Counted from the first letter of the stretch, positions 1-7,386 are shown. The stretch: DNA of 37,125 bases from an uncultured Dialister sp. (GCA_900543165.1 UQQQ01000018.1:1-37125), one strand, 5' to 3'. The notes: generated by a model not told the origin, from the sequence alone. Translations and numbers: made by a program.

Positions 1-170
1 GGGATTAGGTTTGCGATACGAGAAAACCGCTAGTTTCAAACCTCCGCGGCGCTTTTGCTTTTTATGCGCCGCACCACCATTTCTCATTTCTAATTTCTAA
101 TTTTTCATTCGAGCAAAGCTTTCATCCGCAATCCATGGGCGCCCCGCCCCACAGGCTAACCCTGAACCCC
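1..170 (-). repeat. Composite intergenic repeat, copy 1 (partial)
   Basis: This partial copy of the composite repeat begins inside the 'gggattagg' array. It carries the hairpin arms GCGGCGC (46-52) and GCGCCGC (66-72), the 'catttctcatttctaatttc' tract, and ends in 'ggctaaccctgaacccc'. It lies upstream of the glycosyltransferase gene in the same orientation as the copies before comM, dprA and topA. Strand is by my convention: plus means that 'gagaaattagaaatg' reads on the + strand. Confidence 0.75.
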
Positions 171-235
171 GACTCTGGTGGGTATCATATAACTGCTGTT
201 TCTGATTTCACATTTCTTATCAAGAAGGAGTTTCT

Positions 236-1171
236 ATGCCCTGTATCGCTGTTCTCATTCCCTGCTGGAATGAAGCTCTGACCATCGAGAAGGTGGTGAC
301 GGATTTCCGCGCCGTACTCCCCGAGGCAGACATCTATGTCTATGACAACAACTCCACCGATGGCACGGCGGAAATCGCGAAAAAGGCGGGGGCGATCGTT
401 GTCCATGAGTACCGGCAGGGGAAGGGGAATGTGATCCGCTCCATGTTCCGTGATATCGAGGCGGACTGCTACGTGATGACGGACGGGGACGACACCTACC
501 CGGCCGAAGCGGCGCGGGAGATGGCGGAGCTCGTGCTCTCGGGGAGAGCCGACATGGTGATCGGTGACAGGCTCTCGTTGACGTACTTTGAGGAGAACAA
601 GCGGCCTTTTCATAATTCCGGCAATGTGCTCGTCCGCCGTTTCATCAATCTCTTCTGGGGGAGGGGTCGGGAGGAAATCCGTGATGTCATGACAGGCTAT
701 CGGGCTTTTTCGCCCCTGTTTGTGAAAACGTTTCCTATCCTGTCAGAGGGGTTTGAAATCGAGACGGAAATGACGATCCACGCGCTGGATAAAAATTTGC
801 TTCTCATGCAGGTGCCGGTATCCTATCGCGACCGTCCGGCGGGAAGTGTCAGCAAGCTCGATACCTTCCGAGATGGGGCGCGGGTGCTGAAAACGATTTT
901 CATGCTGTACAAGGATTATCGCCCGTTGCATTTCTTTCTGGCGGCGGCACTCATCCTCACACTCATTTCTCTCTCGCTCTTTCTTCCTGTCTTTCACGAG
1001 TACCTCGCAACGGGCCTTGTCCCAAAGATGCCGACGCTTGTGACCTCCGGCTTCTTCATGGTGGCCGCCGTGATTTCCACAGGCATCGGCCTCGTGCTGG
1101 ATACCGAAGTCAAAAACGCGAGAAAAAATCTGGAAATCCAGATGAATATGATTCGGATGTTCATGAAATAG
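236..1171 (+). CDS. GT2 family polyprenyl-phosphate glycosyltransferase (DPM1/GtrB-like)
   Basis: Predicted membrane-anchored family 2 glycosyltransferase of 311 residues that would move a sugar from a nucleotide sugar to a polyprenyl phosphate at the inner face of the membrane. The N-terminal two thirds is a GT-A fold: it opens with VLIPCWNEALTIEKVV, has DNNSTDGT near residue 40, and the metal-binding motif DGDD at residues 83-86. Two hydrophobic segments (about 233-255 and 266-288) form a C-terminal anchor. The ATG follows the Shine-Dalgarno AAGGAG. The next gene encodes a GtrA-type protein, the usual partner of this class, although a 313-bp repeat separates them. The sugar and the final product cannot be read from the sequence. 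Confidence 0.88.
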   Translation: MPCIAVLIPCWNEALTIEKVVTDFRAVLPEADIYVYDNNSTDGTAEIAKKAGAIVVHEYRQGKGNVIRSMFRDIEADCYVMTDGDDTYPAEAAREMAELVLSGRADMVIGDRLSLTYFEENKRPFHNSGNVLVRRFINLFWGRGREEIRDVMTGYRAFSPLFVKTFPILSEGFEIETEMTIHALDKNLLLMQVPVSYRDRPAGSVSKLDTFRDGARVLKTIFMLYKDYRPLHFFLAAALILTLISLSLFLPVFHEYLATGLVPKMPTLVTSGFFMVAAVISTGIGLVLDTEVKNARKNLEIQMNMIRMFMK

Positions 1172-1468
1172 GGGGAGGGGTAGCCCCGTGGGTGTGTCGC
1201 CCCTTGATTTTGGATGAAAGCCTCGCATGAATTAGAAATGAGAAATGCGAAATGGTGGTGCGGCGCATTTCGTCATCCTGAGCGGAGAAAAACGTCGTAT
1301 GTTAGCAAATGGCTTATCTGAAACAGGAGAACTGAGTCGAAGAATCTAAGCGCCGCGATGTATAAATGGGGCGATGCCTGAAAATGGCATTTAAGTCACC
1401 AGTCACTCGAGGCTCCTAATCCCTAATCCCTAATCTCTAGCCACTAGTCACCAGCCCTGACTGCTATT
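1172..1468 (+). repeat. Composite intergenic repeat, copy 2, with an insertion in its hairpin loop
   Basis: The copy begins right after the glycosyltransferase stop codon. It has the hairpin arms GCGGCGC (1260-1266) and GCGCCGC (1350-1356), but about 83 bp separate them instead of the usual 13. The extra segment begins 'cgtcatcctgagcgg' and ends 'gaatct'. A CTAG/TAATCCC array follows at 1393-1458. The repeat fills the whole gap before the GtrA gene. Confidence 0.75.
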
Positions 1469-1484
1469 CCCAAAGGAACATATT

Positions 1485-1910
1485 ATGCCTACATTTTTAG
1501 AGTCGCTTATTTTGAAGATTTTCCCTTCCATGGATCGTTTCTGGGAAGTTTTTCGTTTCCTCGCTGTCGGGGGCGGGTGCTTCCTTTTAGAGTATGTCCT
1601 GCTTTTCACATTGACGGAGTACGGCGGTTTTCCGCCGCTGGTCTCTGCGCCAATCGCTTTTACGATTTCCCTCCTTGTGAATTACATTCTCTGCGTCTAT
1701 GTGGTTTTTCATGCAGAGAATCAGAGTACGAAGCAGATGGTGCTCTTTATCGTGACGTCTCTCATGGGGCTGGGGCTGAATCAGCTTGTCATGTGGTGCT
1801 GCATCGACCTTTTGGGGATATGGTATATGTTTTCAAAGGTCGTAGCTTCCGCGATCGTGATGGTCTGGAATTATTTTACCAAGCGCTTCATCCTGCACGG
1901 ACATGCGTAA
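1485..1910 (+). CDS. GtrA family membrane protein
   Basis: Small polytopic membrane protein of 141 residues with about four hydrophobic segments (roughly 23-45, 52-76, 85-108 and 113-132). The family signature is visible: FLAVGGGCFLLEYVLLF near the N terminus, a central VNYILCVYVVF, and the C-terminal WNYFTKRFIL. GtrA proteins are thought to flip or help move polyprenyl-linked sugars across the membrane, which fits the GT2 gene upstream. The ATG follows AAAGGAA. No terminator is visible before the bioY promoter. Confidence 0.85.
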   Translation: MPTFLESLILKIFPSMDRFWEVFRFLAVGGGCFLLEYVLLFTLTEYGGFPPLVSAPIAFTISLLVNYILCVYVVFHAENQSTKQMVLFIVTSLMGLGLNQLVMWCCIDLLGIWYMFSKVVASAIVMVWNYFTKRFILHGHA

Positions 1911-1941
1911 GGAAATCCGTGTGCGGTATTGTTTTACTGTT

Positions 1942-1984
1942 AACCGTTTGTCAACTGTTAAATAAGCTGAGTTGACAAACGGTT
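1942..1984. promoter_or_regulatory. BirA-like operator overlapping the bioY promoter
   Basis: Perfect inverted repeat with 14-bp arms at 1942-1955 and 1971-1984 and a 15-base spacer. Its core reads TTGTCAAC-N15-GTTGACAA, which fits the half-sites and spacing known for BirA, the biotin repressor/ligase (TTGTnAAC...GTTnACAA). The right arm contains the -35 hexamer, so bound repressor would block the promoter. The assignment rests on the pattern plus the bioY gene downstream. Confidence 0.8.
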
Positions 1985-2000
1985 TTTCGCACTTTATAAT
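1972..2000 (+). promoter_or_regulatory. Sigma-A type promoter of bioY
   Basis: Consensus TTGACA (1972-1977) and TATAAT (1995-2000) with a 17-base spacer. Transcription should start near 2007, giving a leader of about 135 nt before bioY. The leader contains a 7-bp tandem repeat. Confidence 0.9.
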
Positions 2001-2067
2001 AAGCACATCAAATATAGTTGGCAGGGATTGGGCGTGACTGGTGGCTGGTGACTGGCAGGAAAACTTT

Positions 2068-2102
2068 GCACCTTGCACCTTGCACCTTACACCTTACACC
2101 TT
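2068..2102 (+). repeat. Heptamer tandem repeat in the bioY leader
   Basis: Five contiguous 7-bp units: GCACCTT three times, then ACACCTT twice. The tract sits between the bioY promoter and its ribosome binding site. A 'gactggtggctggtgactgg' stretch related to the composite repeat arrays precedes it. Confidence 0.9.
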
Positions 2103-2141
2103 CGGTTTCTTGTCTTTGCCAATTTCTAGGAGGTCATATCC

Positions 2142-2678
2142 ATGAATACAAATCATTCGATCCGCATGCAGGTCCTGTGTGCTCTCTTCGCTGCGGTGTG
2201 CGCGGTGTGCTCGCAGCTGACCATTCCGATCCAGCCCGTGCCGATCACGCTCGGGACTTTCGGCGTGCTGATGGCTGGGGGCTTTCTCGGGAAACGCTAT
2301 GGGCTTCTCGCTCTTCTGATCTACCTCATTCTGGGGGCAGCCGGTGTGCCGGTCTTTTCGATGATGCGTGCGGGAATCTCTGTCCTTGCAGGGCCTTCGG
2401 GCGGATTCATCCTTGGTTTTGCGCCGATGGCTTTCGTGGTGGGGCTGGTATCTGAAAAGCTCGGGCATTCCTTCAAGTCGATGCTCGTTGCGACATTGGC
2501 AGGTACGGCAGTCTGCTATGTGATGGGGATCGGCTGGTTCATGTTTCTCACCGGTACAGGCCTGTGGCCGGCGATGGTGATGTGCATGTTCCCCTTCCTG
2601 CCCGGTGATCTGGCCAAGATCATCCTCGCTTCGTTCCTGGTGGCGAAGTATCGCAAGTCGCTGGTGAAAAGTCGATAG
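2142..2678 (+). CDS. bioY: Biotin transporter BioY (ECF-type substrate-binding component)
   Basis: Integral membrane protein of 178 residues with about six hydrophobic segments. Family motifs are clear: QLTIPIQPVPITLGTFGVLMAG at 25-46, YLILGAAGVPVF, and the glycine-rich AGPSGGFILGF. BioY binds biotin and works alone or with the shared ECF ATPases and T component, none of which are encoded here. The ATG follows the strong Shine-Dalgarno TAGGAGG. Control by biotin is suggested by the BirA-like operator upstream. A rho-independent terminator lies just after the gene, so genes beyond it may depend on read-through or a further promoter. Confidence 0.95.
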   Translation: MNTNHSIRMQVLCALFAAVCAVCSQLTIPIQPVPITLGTFGVLMAGGFLGKRYGLLALLIYLILGAAGVPVFSMMRAGISVLAGPSGGFILGFAPMAFVVGLVSEKLGHSFKSMLVATLAGTAVCYVMGIGWFMFLTGTGLWPAMVMCMFPFLPGDLAKIILASFLVAKYRKSLVKSR

Positions 2679-2709
2679 CGGACTAGTGACTAATCGCCCA
2701 AATCATTTC

Positions 2710-2744
2710 AAAGCTGTGACAGTCCATGATGCCACAGCTTTTTT
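2710..2744 (+). terminator. Rho-independent terminator or attenuator after bioY
   Basis: The stem AAGCTGTG (2711-2718) pairs with CACAGCTT (2733-2740) and runs into a T tract. The Shine-Dalgarno CGGAGG of the next gene starts immediately after it, so partial read-through would couple the two genes. Confidence 0.75.
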
Positions 2745-2754
2745 CGGAGGCTCT

Positions 2755-3261
2755 ATGGAAGAACAGATGCGCATGCTCTGCGGCGTATGGAAAGACGCAT
2801 GGCAGGGGATGGTGATGGCGGAGATTTCTTGGAAAGAAGGCATGCCGAAGGCTTCCTGCGGGGTGCATGTCAAAGAGGGGCGGCTCATCCGCCTTTCAGC
2901 AGGCATAGAAGGCGGGGAACTTTCTATGGTGCTCCTTCCTTTCCAATCGGGAAAATGTCCGCGGAAGGAACGGGAGGGAAAGCCGTGGCGGCTGTTTACC
3001 GCCGAGGAGGTACATCACTTCAGTGATGCCTTGGGGGATCATGATGCGATCCATCAGGGATCGCAGCCGATCGTGAGCGGTTTTCAGCTGCTCGTGTCGC
3101 TGGCCGCCATGTATCCGGGAAAGGCGATCCGGCTTCGTTTCCATCATCCTATCAGGGCAGGAGAGATGGTATATCTGAAGAAAGAGGGGGATCAGCTCCT
3201 TGGGTATACGGATACATTGTGCTTTGCCGGAGAATGGCAGCGGAAAGGAAGCAGGGAATGA
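2755..3261 (+). CDS. MaoC-like hot-dog domain protein
   Basis: Protein of 168 residues. Its C-terminal half resembles the hot-dog fold of MaoC-type enoyl/3-hydroxyacyl thioester hydratases: FTAEEVHHFSDALGDHDAIH, then a hydrophobic helix, then LRFHHPIRAGEMVYL. Asp95 and His100 sit in the GDxxxxH arrangement of the catalytic pair of that family. The N-terminal half is not recognised. I chose the ATG at 2755, six bases after CGGAGG, over the in-frame GTG at 2686, because that longer start would read through the terminator hairpin. The stop overlaps the thiolase start (ATGA). With a thiolase and an acyl-adenylate ligase it would make a set for acyl-chain extension or breakdown. Substrate unknown. 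Confidence 0.7.
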   Translation: MEEQMRMLCGVWKDAWQGMVMAEISWKEGMPKASCGVHVKEGRLIRLSAGIEGGELSMVLLPFQSGKCPRKEREGKPWRLFTAEEVHHFSDALGDHDAIHQGSQPIVSGFQLLVSLAAMYPGKAIRLRFHHPIRAGEMVYLKKEGDQLLGYTDTLCFAGEWQRKGSRE

Positions 3262-4418
3262 GAGATCGGGTGTATCTTTTGGGCGGGCTGCGCAGCCATA
3301 TCGGCATCCGATATGGCATCTTTAAGACGGTGCGGCCCGAGGTGCTTGGCGGCGAAGTTCTTCACAGGGTGTGGTCAAAGTACGGGAAGGCAGCGCTTCC
3401 GGATCTGGTGCTTTGCGGGAATGCAGTGGGGCCGGGAGGAAATATCGGTCGCCTCACGGTTCTCGAGGCGGGCCTTCCGGAAGAAGTCCCGGCTATGACG
3501 GTGGATCTCCAGTGTGCATCCGCTTTGGCAGCGATCGATCTTTCTGCGGCAAAGATCGCCGCCGGGATGGCGGACTTCATCCTTGCAGGCGGCGCCGAGA
3601 GTGCTTCGCTCACGCCGCGCCGTATCTATCAGGACTGGGATGAAAGAAGCCGAAAGAGAAATCCTGAATTCACGGCGGCACAGTTCCGTCCGGGGGAATG
3701 GAGTGACGATGCGATGCTTCTGGGGGCGGAACGCGCGGCGAAGAAGGCAGGGATTTCCAAAGAAGAAGCAGACGAGGCAGCCCTTCTTAGTCACGAGCGG
3801 GCGGGCCGCGTAGAGAAAGAAGGCTGGCTCGCGCCGTATATCGTGCCTCTCTTTGGCAGTACAAGGGATGAGGCCATCCGCGCGCGGATGAGCGAGCGCC
3901 TGCTGGCAAGAGCGCCGCATGTGACGGATGTGCCGGATGGGATACTCACGGCGGCGAATGCCTGCACGATGAATGATGGGGCGGCTTTTGTGGCACTCGC
4001 TTCCGATGATTGGGTGAAGGCGCACGGCGCGCGTCCGATGGCGGAGATCAAAGCGGTGCGCGCATCCGGCGGCGATGCGGCTTGCCCGCCTCTCATGGCA
4101 GACAAGGCGGTCTCTCAGCTTTTATCGCGGGAAGGGCTTTCGTATGAAGATATCGATACCTTCGAGTACAATGAGGCCTTCGCTGTCATCACTGCCGACT
4201 TCATGAAGCGTCATCCGTCCGTGAAGGAGCGGCTGAACCGCTGGGGAGGTGCGCTGGCTTATGGACACCCCTATGGTGCGTCCGGGGCGGAGATCATGAT
4301 CCATCTGATGGCGATCCTGCAGCAGAAAAACGGGCGGTATGGTGTCTGCGCGATACCGGCTGCGGGTGGCGTCGCGGAAGCGATACTGATAGAAAACAAG
4401 ATGGGAAGAGATGTATAA
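3258..4418 (+). CDS. Thiolase-like acyltransferase, second catalytic cysteine replaced
   Basis: Thiolase-superfamily protein of 386 residues. The nucleophile Cys86 lies in VDLQCASALAAI, followed by GMADFILAGGAESAS. The C-terminal half has NEAF and the GHP motif with His337. In classical thiolases a second cysteine lies 30 residues after this histidine in CxGGGxG. Here that place is Pro367, in CAIPAAGGVAE, so the usual acid/base cysteine is absent unless Cys364 takes its role. The start codon overlaps the stop of the MaoC-like gene. B. subtilis YhfS is a thiolase-like protein in a BirA-regulated group with bioY and an acyl ligase, the same three functions as here. Biosynthetic and degradative direction cannot be told apart. 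Confidence 0.85.
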   Translation: MRDRVYLLGGLRSHIGIRYGIFKTVRPEVLGGEVLHRVWSKYGKAALPDLVLCGNAVGPGGNIGRLTVLEAGLPEEVPAMTVDLQCASALAAIDLSAAKIAAGMADFILAGGAESASLTPRRIYQDWDERSRKRNPEFTAAQFRPGEWSDDAMLLGAERAAKKAGISKEEADEAALLSHERAGRVEKEGWLAPYIVPLFGSTRDEAIRARMSERLLARAPHVTDVPDGILTAANACTMNDGAAFVALASDDWVKAHGARPMAEIKAVRASGGDAACPPLMADKAVSQLLSREGLSYEDIDTFEYNEAFAVITADFMKRHPSVKERLNRWGGALAYGHPYGASGAEIMIHLMAILQQKNGRYGVCAIPAAGGVAEAILIENKMGRDV

Positions 4419-4423
4419 CGATT

Positions 4424-4835
4424 TCAGGGGTCGTGCCGTCCCTTGACTACGTTTGAAAGCCTCGCGCCGTCGTCATCTCGAGCGTAGCCGAGAGATCTTC
4501 CTTGCAGAACAGTCAGTATACCAATTGTGCTATTTCAATCACCGCTTGTTTCTAATCCCTAGCTACTCATCCCTGCTTTCAAACTTCAGGGGTAGCCCCT
4601 GGGGCGGCTCGCCCTTTGATTGCGTTTGAAAGCTTCGCTTGAATGAGAAATTAGAAATGAGAAATGCGAAATGGTGGTGCGGCGCATAAAAATATAGAAG
4701 CGCCGCGAAGTATAAATAATGGCGATGCCCGAAGGTGGTATTTAGTGACTAGTGACTAGTCACTAGTCACCAGTTACTTGCGCCTCCTAATCCCTAGCCA
4801 CTCATCCCTCATCCCTGCTTTCCAATTTCAGAAAT
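4424..4835 (+). repeat. Composite intergenic repeat, copies 3a and 3b in tandem
   Basis: Two copies abut. The first (to about 4588) lacks the hairpin body but contains 'cgtcatctcgagcgtagccg'. The second (about 4588-4835) is the fullest version in the window: GTTTGAAAGC end, 'gaatgagaaattagaaatg' tract, GCGGCGC/GCGCCGC hairpin, 'atggcgatgcccgaa', then a CTAG array and TAATCCCTAGCC units. A 26-bp perfect palindrome lies at 4745-4770. The repeat fills the gap between the thiolase and ligase genes. Confidence 0.8.
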
Positions 4836-4878
4836 TCCAATGTATCAGATTTCATGTCATGAACAGGAAGAAAAGGCT

Positions 4879-6231
4879 ATGCATTTATATGATGATGTAA
4901 GACACTGGGCTGAGAAGTTCCCCGAGCAGATTTTTCTCTTGTGGCGGGGGAAGGCGCTGTCATATAGCGAGGCATACTCGCGCGTCTGTGCTATCGCGGC
5001 GTCTCTATCTCCATGGCGGGGGCAGGTGCTGGGGCTTCGCTTTTCCGATCCTCCCTCGCAGGTGCTCTATTTCCTTGGAGCGATGATGGCAGGGGCCGTG
5101 CCGGTGCTGCTCCACGAATACCTGAAGGAAGAGGACATCGCCGCTCTTCTGAGAGAACGTCCGATCGGAGGACTTCTTTCCGATACCTGCTTTGAAGGGC
5201 TAAAGATGCAGCCGGCGGGAGAACTCTGGCAGCTTGAAGGCAATGAGACGCGAGCCTGCGCCGACTTTGGCGTATTGACCTCGGGGACGAGCGGCCTTGC
5301 CAAGGTACTCTTTCGGAAAGAGGCGAGCTGGCGGGATTTTTTCCCTGTGCAGAACGATATTTTCCACATCGATAGGCATGCGGTGCTTTATCTGTCCGGT
5401 TCGATGGCTTTCACAGGGAATCTGAATATGCTGATGGCCTTCCTGTATGCAGGAGGGACGATCGCAGGGACGGAGGCTGTGCAGCCGAAGACATGGATGA
5501 AAGACATCGGACGGACGCAGGCGACGCATGTCTATATGATCCCCTCGAAGCTCTCCGCCCTTTGCCGCAGCAAAGGAGAAGCCCCGTCCGTCACGCATAT
5601 TCTGACAGGCTCGCAGCTCATGACGAAGCGGCTCTTGGATGCGCTTACACTGCATTTTCCGATGAGCTGTACCATCCTTTACTATGGCGCGTCCGAGCTA
5701 AGCTATGTGAGCTATATCGAAGGGAAGGATATCCTGATCCATCCGAATGCGGTGGGGCGGCCGTTCCCGGGGATTTCGATTTCTATCAGGGATGAAGAAA
5801 TCTACGTGGATACGCCGTATGCCGTCGAAGGGACTGACCATCCTCTCACCTGTCACGACATGGGCCGCATCGATGAGGAGGGGATGCTCTACTTCCTCGG
5901 CCGCAGAGAGGATCAGTATCACATCAAGGGAAATCATGTGAGCCGCCAGAAGGTACTCTCCCATCTTCTGATGCTGCCCGGCGTCGAGGAGGCGGAAGTC
6001 ATAGGAGAGAAGATGGCGAATGGGGATGACCGGCTGATCGCCTTTCTCTCCGGCGATATGCCCGCATCGGAGGCTGCACTTCTGCGCCTTCTTGCGGAAA
6101 AGCTCCGCCCATGGGAGATCCCGCATCGTATCCTTCGCGTGTCATCGATCCCGAAAACATCCACAGGAAAGACTGATCGGAAACGGCTTCTTGCGATGGC
6201 GGACGCCTCTTCTTTGAAATCAGGAAAGTAA
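4879..6231 (+). CDS. Acyl-adenylate-forming ligase (AMP-binding family)
   Basis: ANL superfamily enzyme of 450 residues that would activate a carboxylic acid with ATP and pass it to CoA or a carrier protein. Core motifs are present: LTSGTSGLAK (the phosphate-binding A3 motif, near 136), YYGASE (A5), CHDMGRIDEEGMLYFLGR (A7/A8) and PKTSTGKTDR near the C terminus with the catalytic lysine. It is shorter than typical acyl-CoA synthetases of about 500 residues. I prefer the ATG at 4879, preceded by AGGAAGAAAAGG, over the upstream in-frame ATG at 4840, which has no good ribosome binding site. B. subtilis YhfT, next to bioY and yhfS, is the closest analogue by context. Substrate unknown. Confidence 0.85.
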   Translation: MHLYDDVRHWAEKFPEQIFLLWRGKALSYSEAYSRVCAIAASLSPWRGQVLGLRFSDPPSQVLYFLGAMMAGAVPVLLHEYLKEEDIAALLRERPIGGLLSDTCFEGLKMQPAGELWQLEGNETRACADFGVLTSGTSGLAKVLFRKEASWRDFFPVQNDIFHIDRHAVLYLSGSMAFTGNLNMLMAFLYAGGTIAGTEAVQPKTWMKDIGRTQATHVYMIPSKLSALCRSKGEAPSVTHILTGSQLMTKRLLDALTLHFPMSCTILYYGASELSYVSYIEGKDILIHPNAVGRPFPGISISIRDEEIYVDTPYAVEGTDHPLTCHDMGRIDEEGMLYFLGRREDQYHIKGNHVSRQKVLSHLLMLPGVEEAEVIGEKMANGDDRLIAFLSGDMPASEAALLRLLAEKLRPWEIPHRILRVSSIPKTSTGKTDRKRLLAMADASSLKSGK

Positions 6232-6242
6232 TAGCAGACCTT

Positions 6243-6403
6243 GGGAAACGCTGATTCAATCGCAGAGTCGGATTTCACAAGAATTTTTATACATAGCTTC
6301 GTCATAGCCTTCCTTACATAGCTCGCTGTTCGTGTCAGGTGATTCCTCGCTATGCATAAAAATTCAAGAGTAAAATCTGACAACGATTGAATCAGTATTT
6401 CCC
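6243..6403 (+). mobile_element. MITE-like element, family B, copy 1
   Basis: Non-coding 161-bp element with imperfect terminal inverted repeats: GGGAAACGCTGATTCAATCG against CGATTGAATCAGTATTTCCC, 18 of 20 matching. A second inverted pair lies inside, at 6281-6297 and 6349-6365 (16 of 17). The element starts 12 bp after the ligase stop and could fold into a long hairpin in the transcript. I see no clear target-site duplication. Confidence 0.75.
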
Positions 6404-6574
6404 TTGTCTCTGCTATTACTTTTTTTCATGAGAAAGCCATTATTGATACCGTTTGCATATACCGACGTTCTTTCATTGACGAAACAGCAGGGAGGATAGA
6501 GAATAGAAAGAAGAACTGTCTCGCTGATCGGAGCCGGTCCGGCGGAAAGCACCATGTGGCAAAGGAGACATACT

Positions 6575-6928
6575 ATGCAGACGATCCGTTTTGGCCGCGC
6601 AGGAGAAACGGCGGCAGAGAAATATCTGGAAGGGAAGGGCTACCACTTTCTTGCGCGCAATTTCAAGCGTACACATGGGGAAATCGACCTCATCATGGAA
6701 GATGGAGAGACTCTGGTCTTCATCGAAGTCAAGAGCCGCACAAACCGTCGCTATGGAGAACCAAAGGAAGCGGTGACGCCCTTCAAGCAGCAGCACGTCC
6801 GTTATACAGCGAAAGCCTTCGCGTGCAGCCGCCACATCGAAGGCCGGCGTATTCGTTTCGACGTCGTTGAAGTCATGCAGATGGCGGATGGGACAGTAAA
6901 GTTTCATCATATCAGGAATGCATTTTGA
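6575..6928 (+). CDS. yraN: UPF0102 family protein YraN
   Basis: Protein of 117 residues with the YraN signature: GRAGETAAEKYLEGKGYHFLARNF, then GEIDLI and LVFIEVKSR, a PD-(D/E)xK-type nuclease-like core. The family is widespread, and its role in DNA metabolism is proposed but not settled. The ATG at 6575 follows AAAGGAG; an in-frame ATG at 6554 is less likely. Bases 6404-6574 show no further gene. It precedes comM and dprA, a common neighbourhood for this family, but a long repeat separates it from comM. Confidence 0.92.
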   Translation: MQTIRFGRAGETAAEKYLEGKGYHFLARNFKRTHGEIDLIMEDGETLVFIEVKSRTNRRYGEPKEAVTPFKQQHVRYTAKAFACSRHIEGRRIRFDVVEVMQMADGTVKFHHIRNAF

Positions 6929-6929
6929 A

Positions 6930-7386
6930 AGCGTGGATGAGTGGCTAGGGATTAGGGATTAGAAATCTCAAGTGACTGGTGACTAAGGATCAAGAGACAA
7001 AAAGACTAAGAAACATCAGACTCTTACGTATCGTCATTTCGAGCGCGAGCGAGAAATCTTTGTCATTCGCAGTTTGACAGACAATGTTTGGAAATTTCAA
7101 ATGGGAAACCCGCTACCCAATTACCTTCGGGCATCGCCACTATCTATACTTTGCGGCGCTTCCTTATTTTATGCGCCGTACCTTCACTCCTCACTCCTAA
7201 CTTGATTTCGACTCAGTCCTCCTGTTTCAGATAAGCCATTTGCCGGCATACGACGTTTTTCTCCGCTCAGGATGACGAAATGCGCCGCACCACCATTTCT
7301 CATTTCTCATTTCTCATTCAATTGAGGCGTTCAAACGTAATCAAGGGGCGAGCCGCCCCAGGGGCTAACCCTGAACCCTGAACCCT
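6930..7386 (-). repeat. Composite intergenic repeat, copy 4 (rearranged)
   Basis: This long mosaic starts with 'ggctagggattagggattag' and 'gtgactggtgactaagg' units. It then has 'cgtcatttcgagcgcgagcg', the hairpin arms 'gcggcgc' and 'gcgccg' around 7143-7172, a reverse copy of the copy 2 loop insertion (about 7206-7277), the 'catttctcatttctc' tract, and 'gggctaaccctgaaccctga'. It ends about 30 bp before comM. Confidence 0.75.

Noticed and set aside
2686..2754. A longer N terminus for the MaoC-like protein starting at GTG 2686
   Set aside because: It would translate the bioY terminator hairpin; the ATG at 2755 has a well-placed CGGAGG and fits better.
4741..4825. Possible CRISPR array in the short-unit repeats
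   Set aside because: Units are 6-14 bp, variable and contiguous, with no constant repeat, no unique spacers of regular length and no cas genes.
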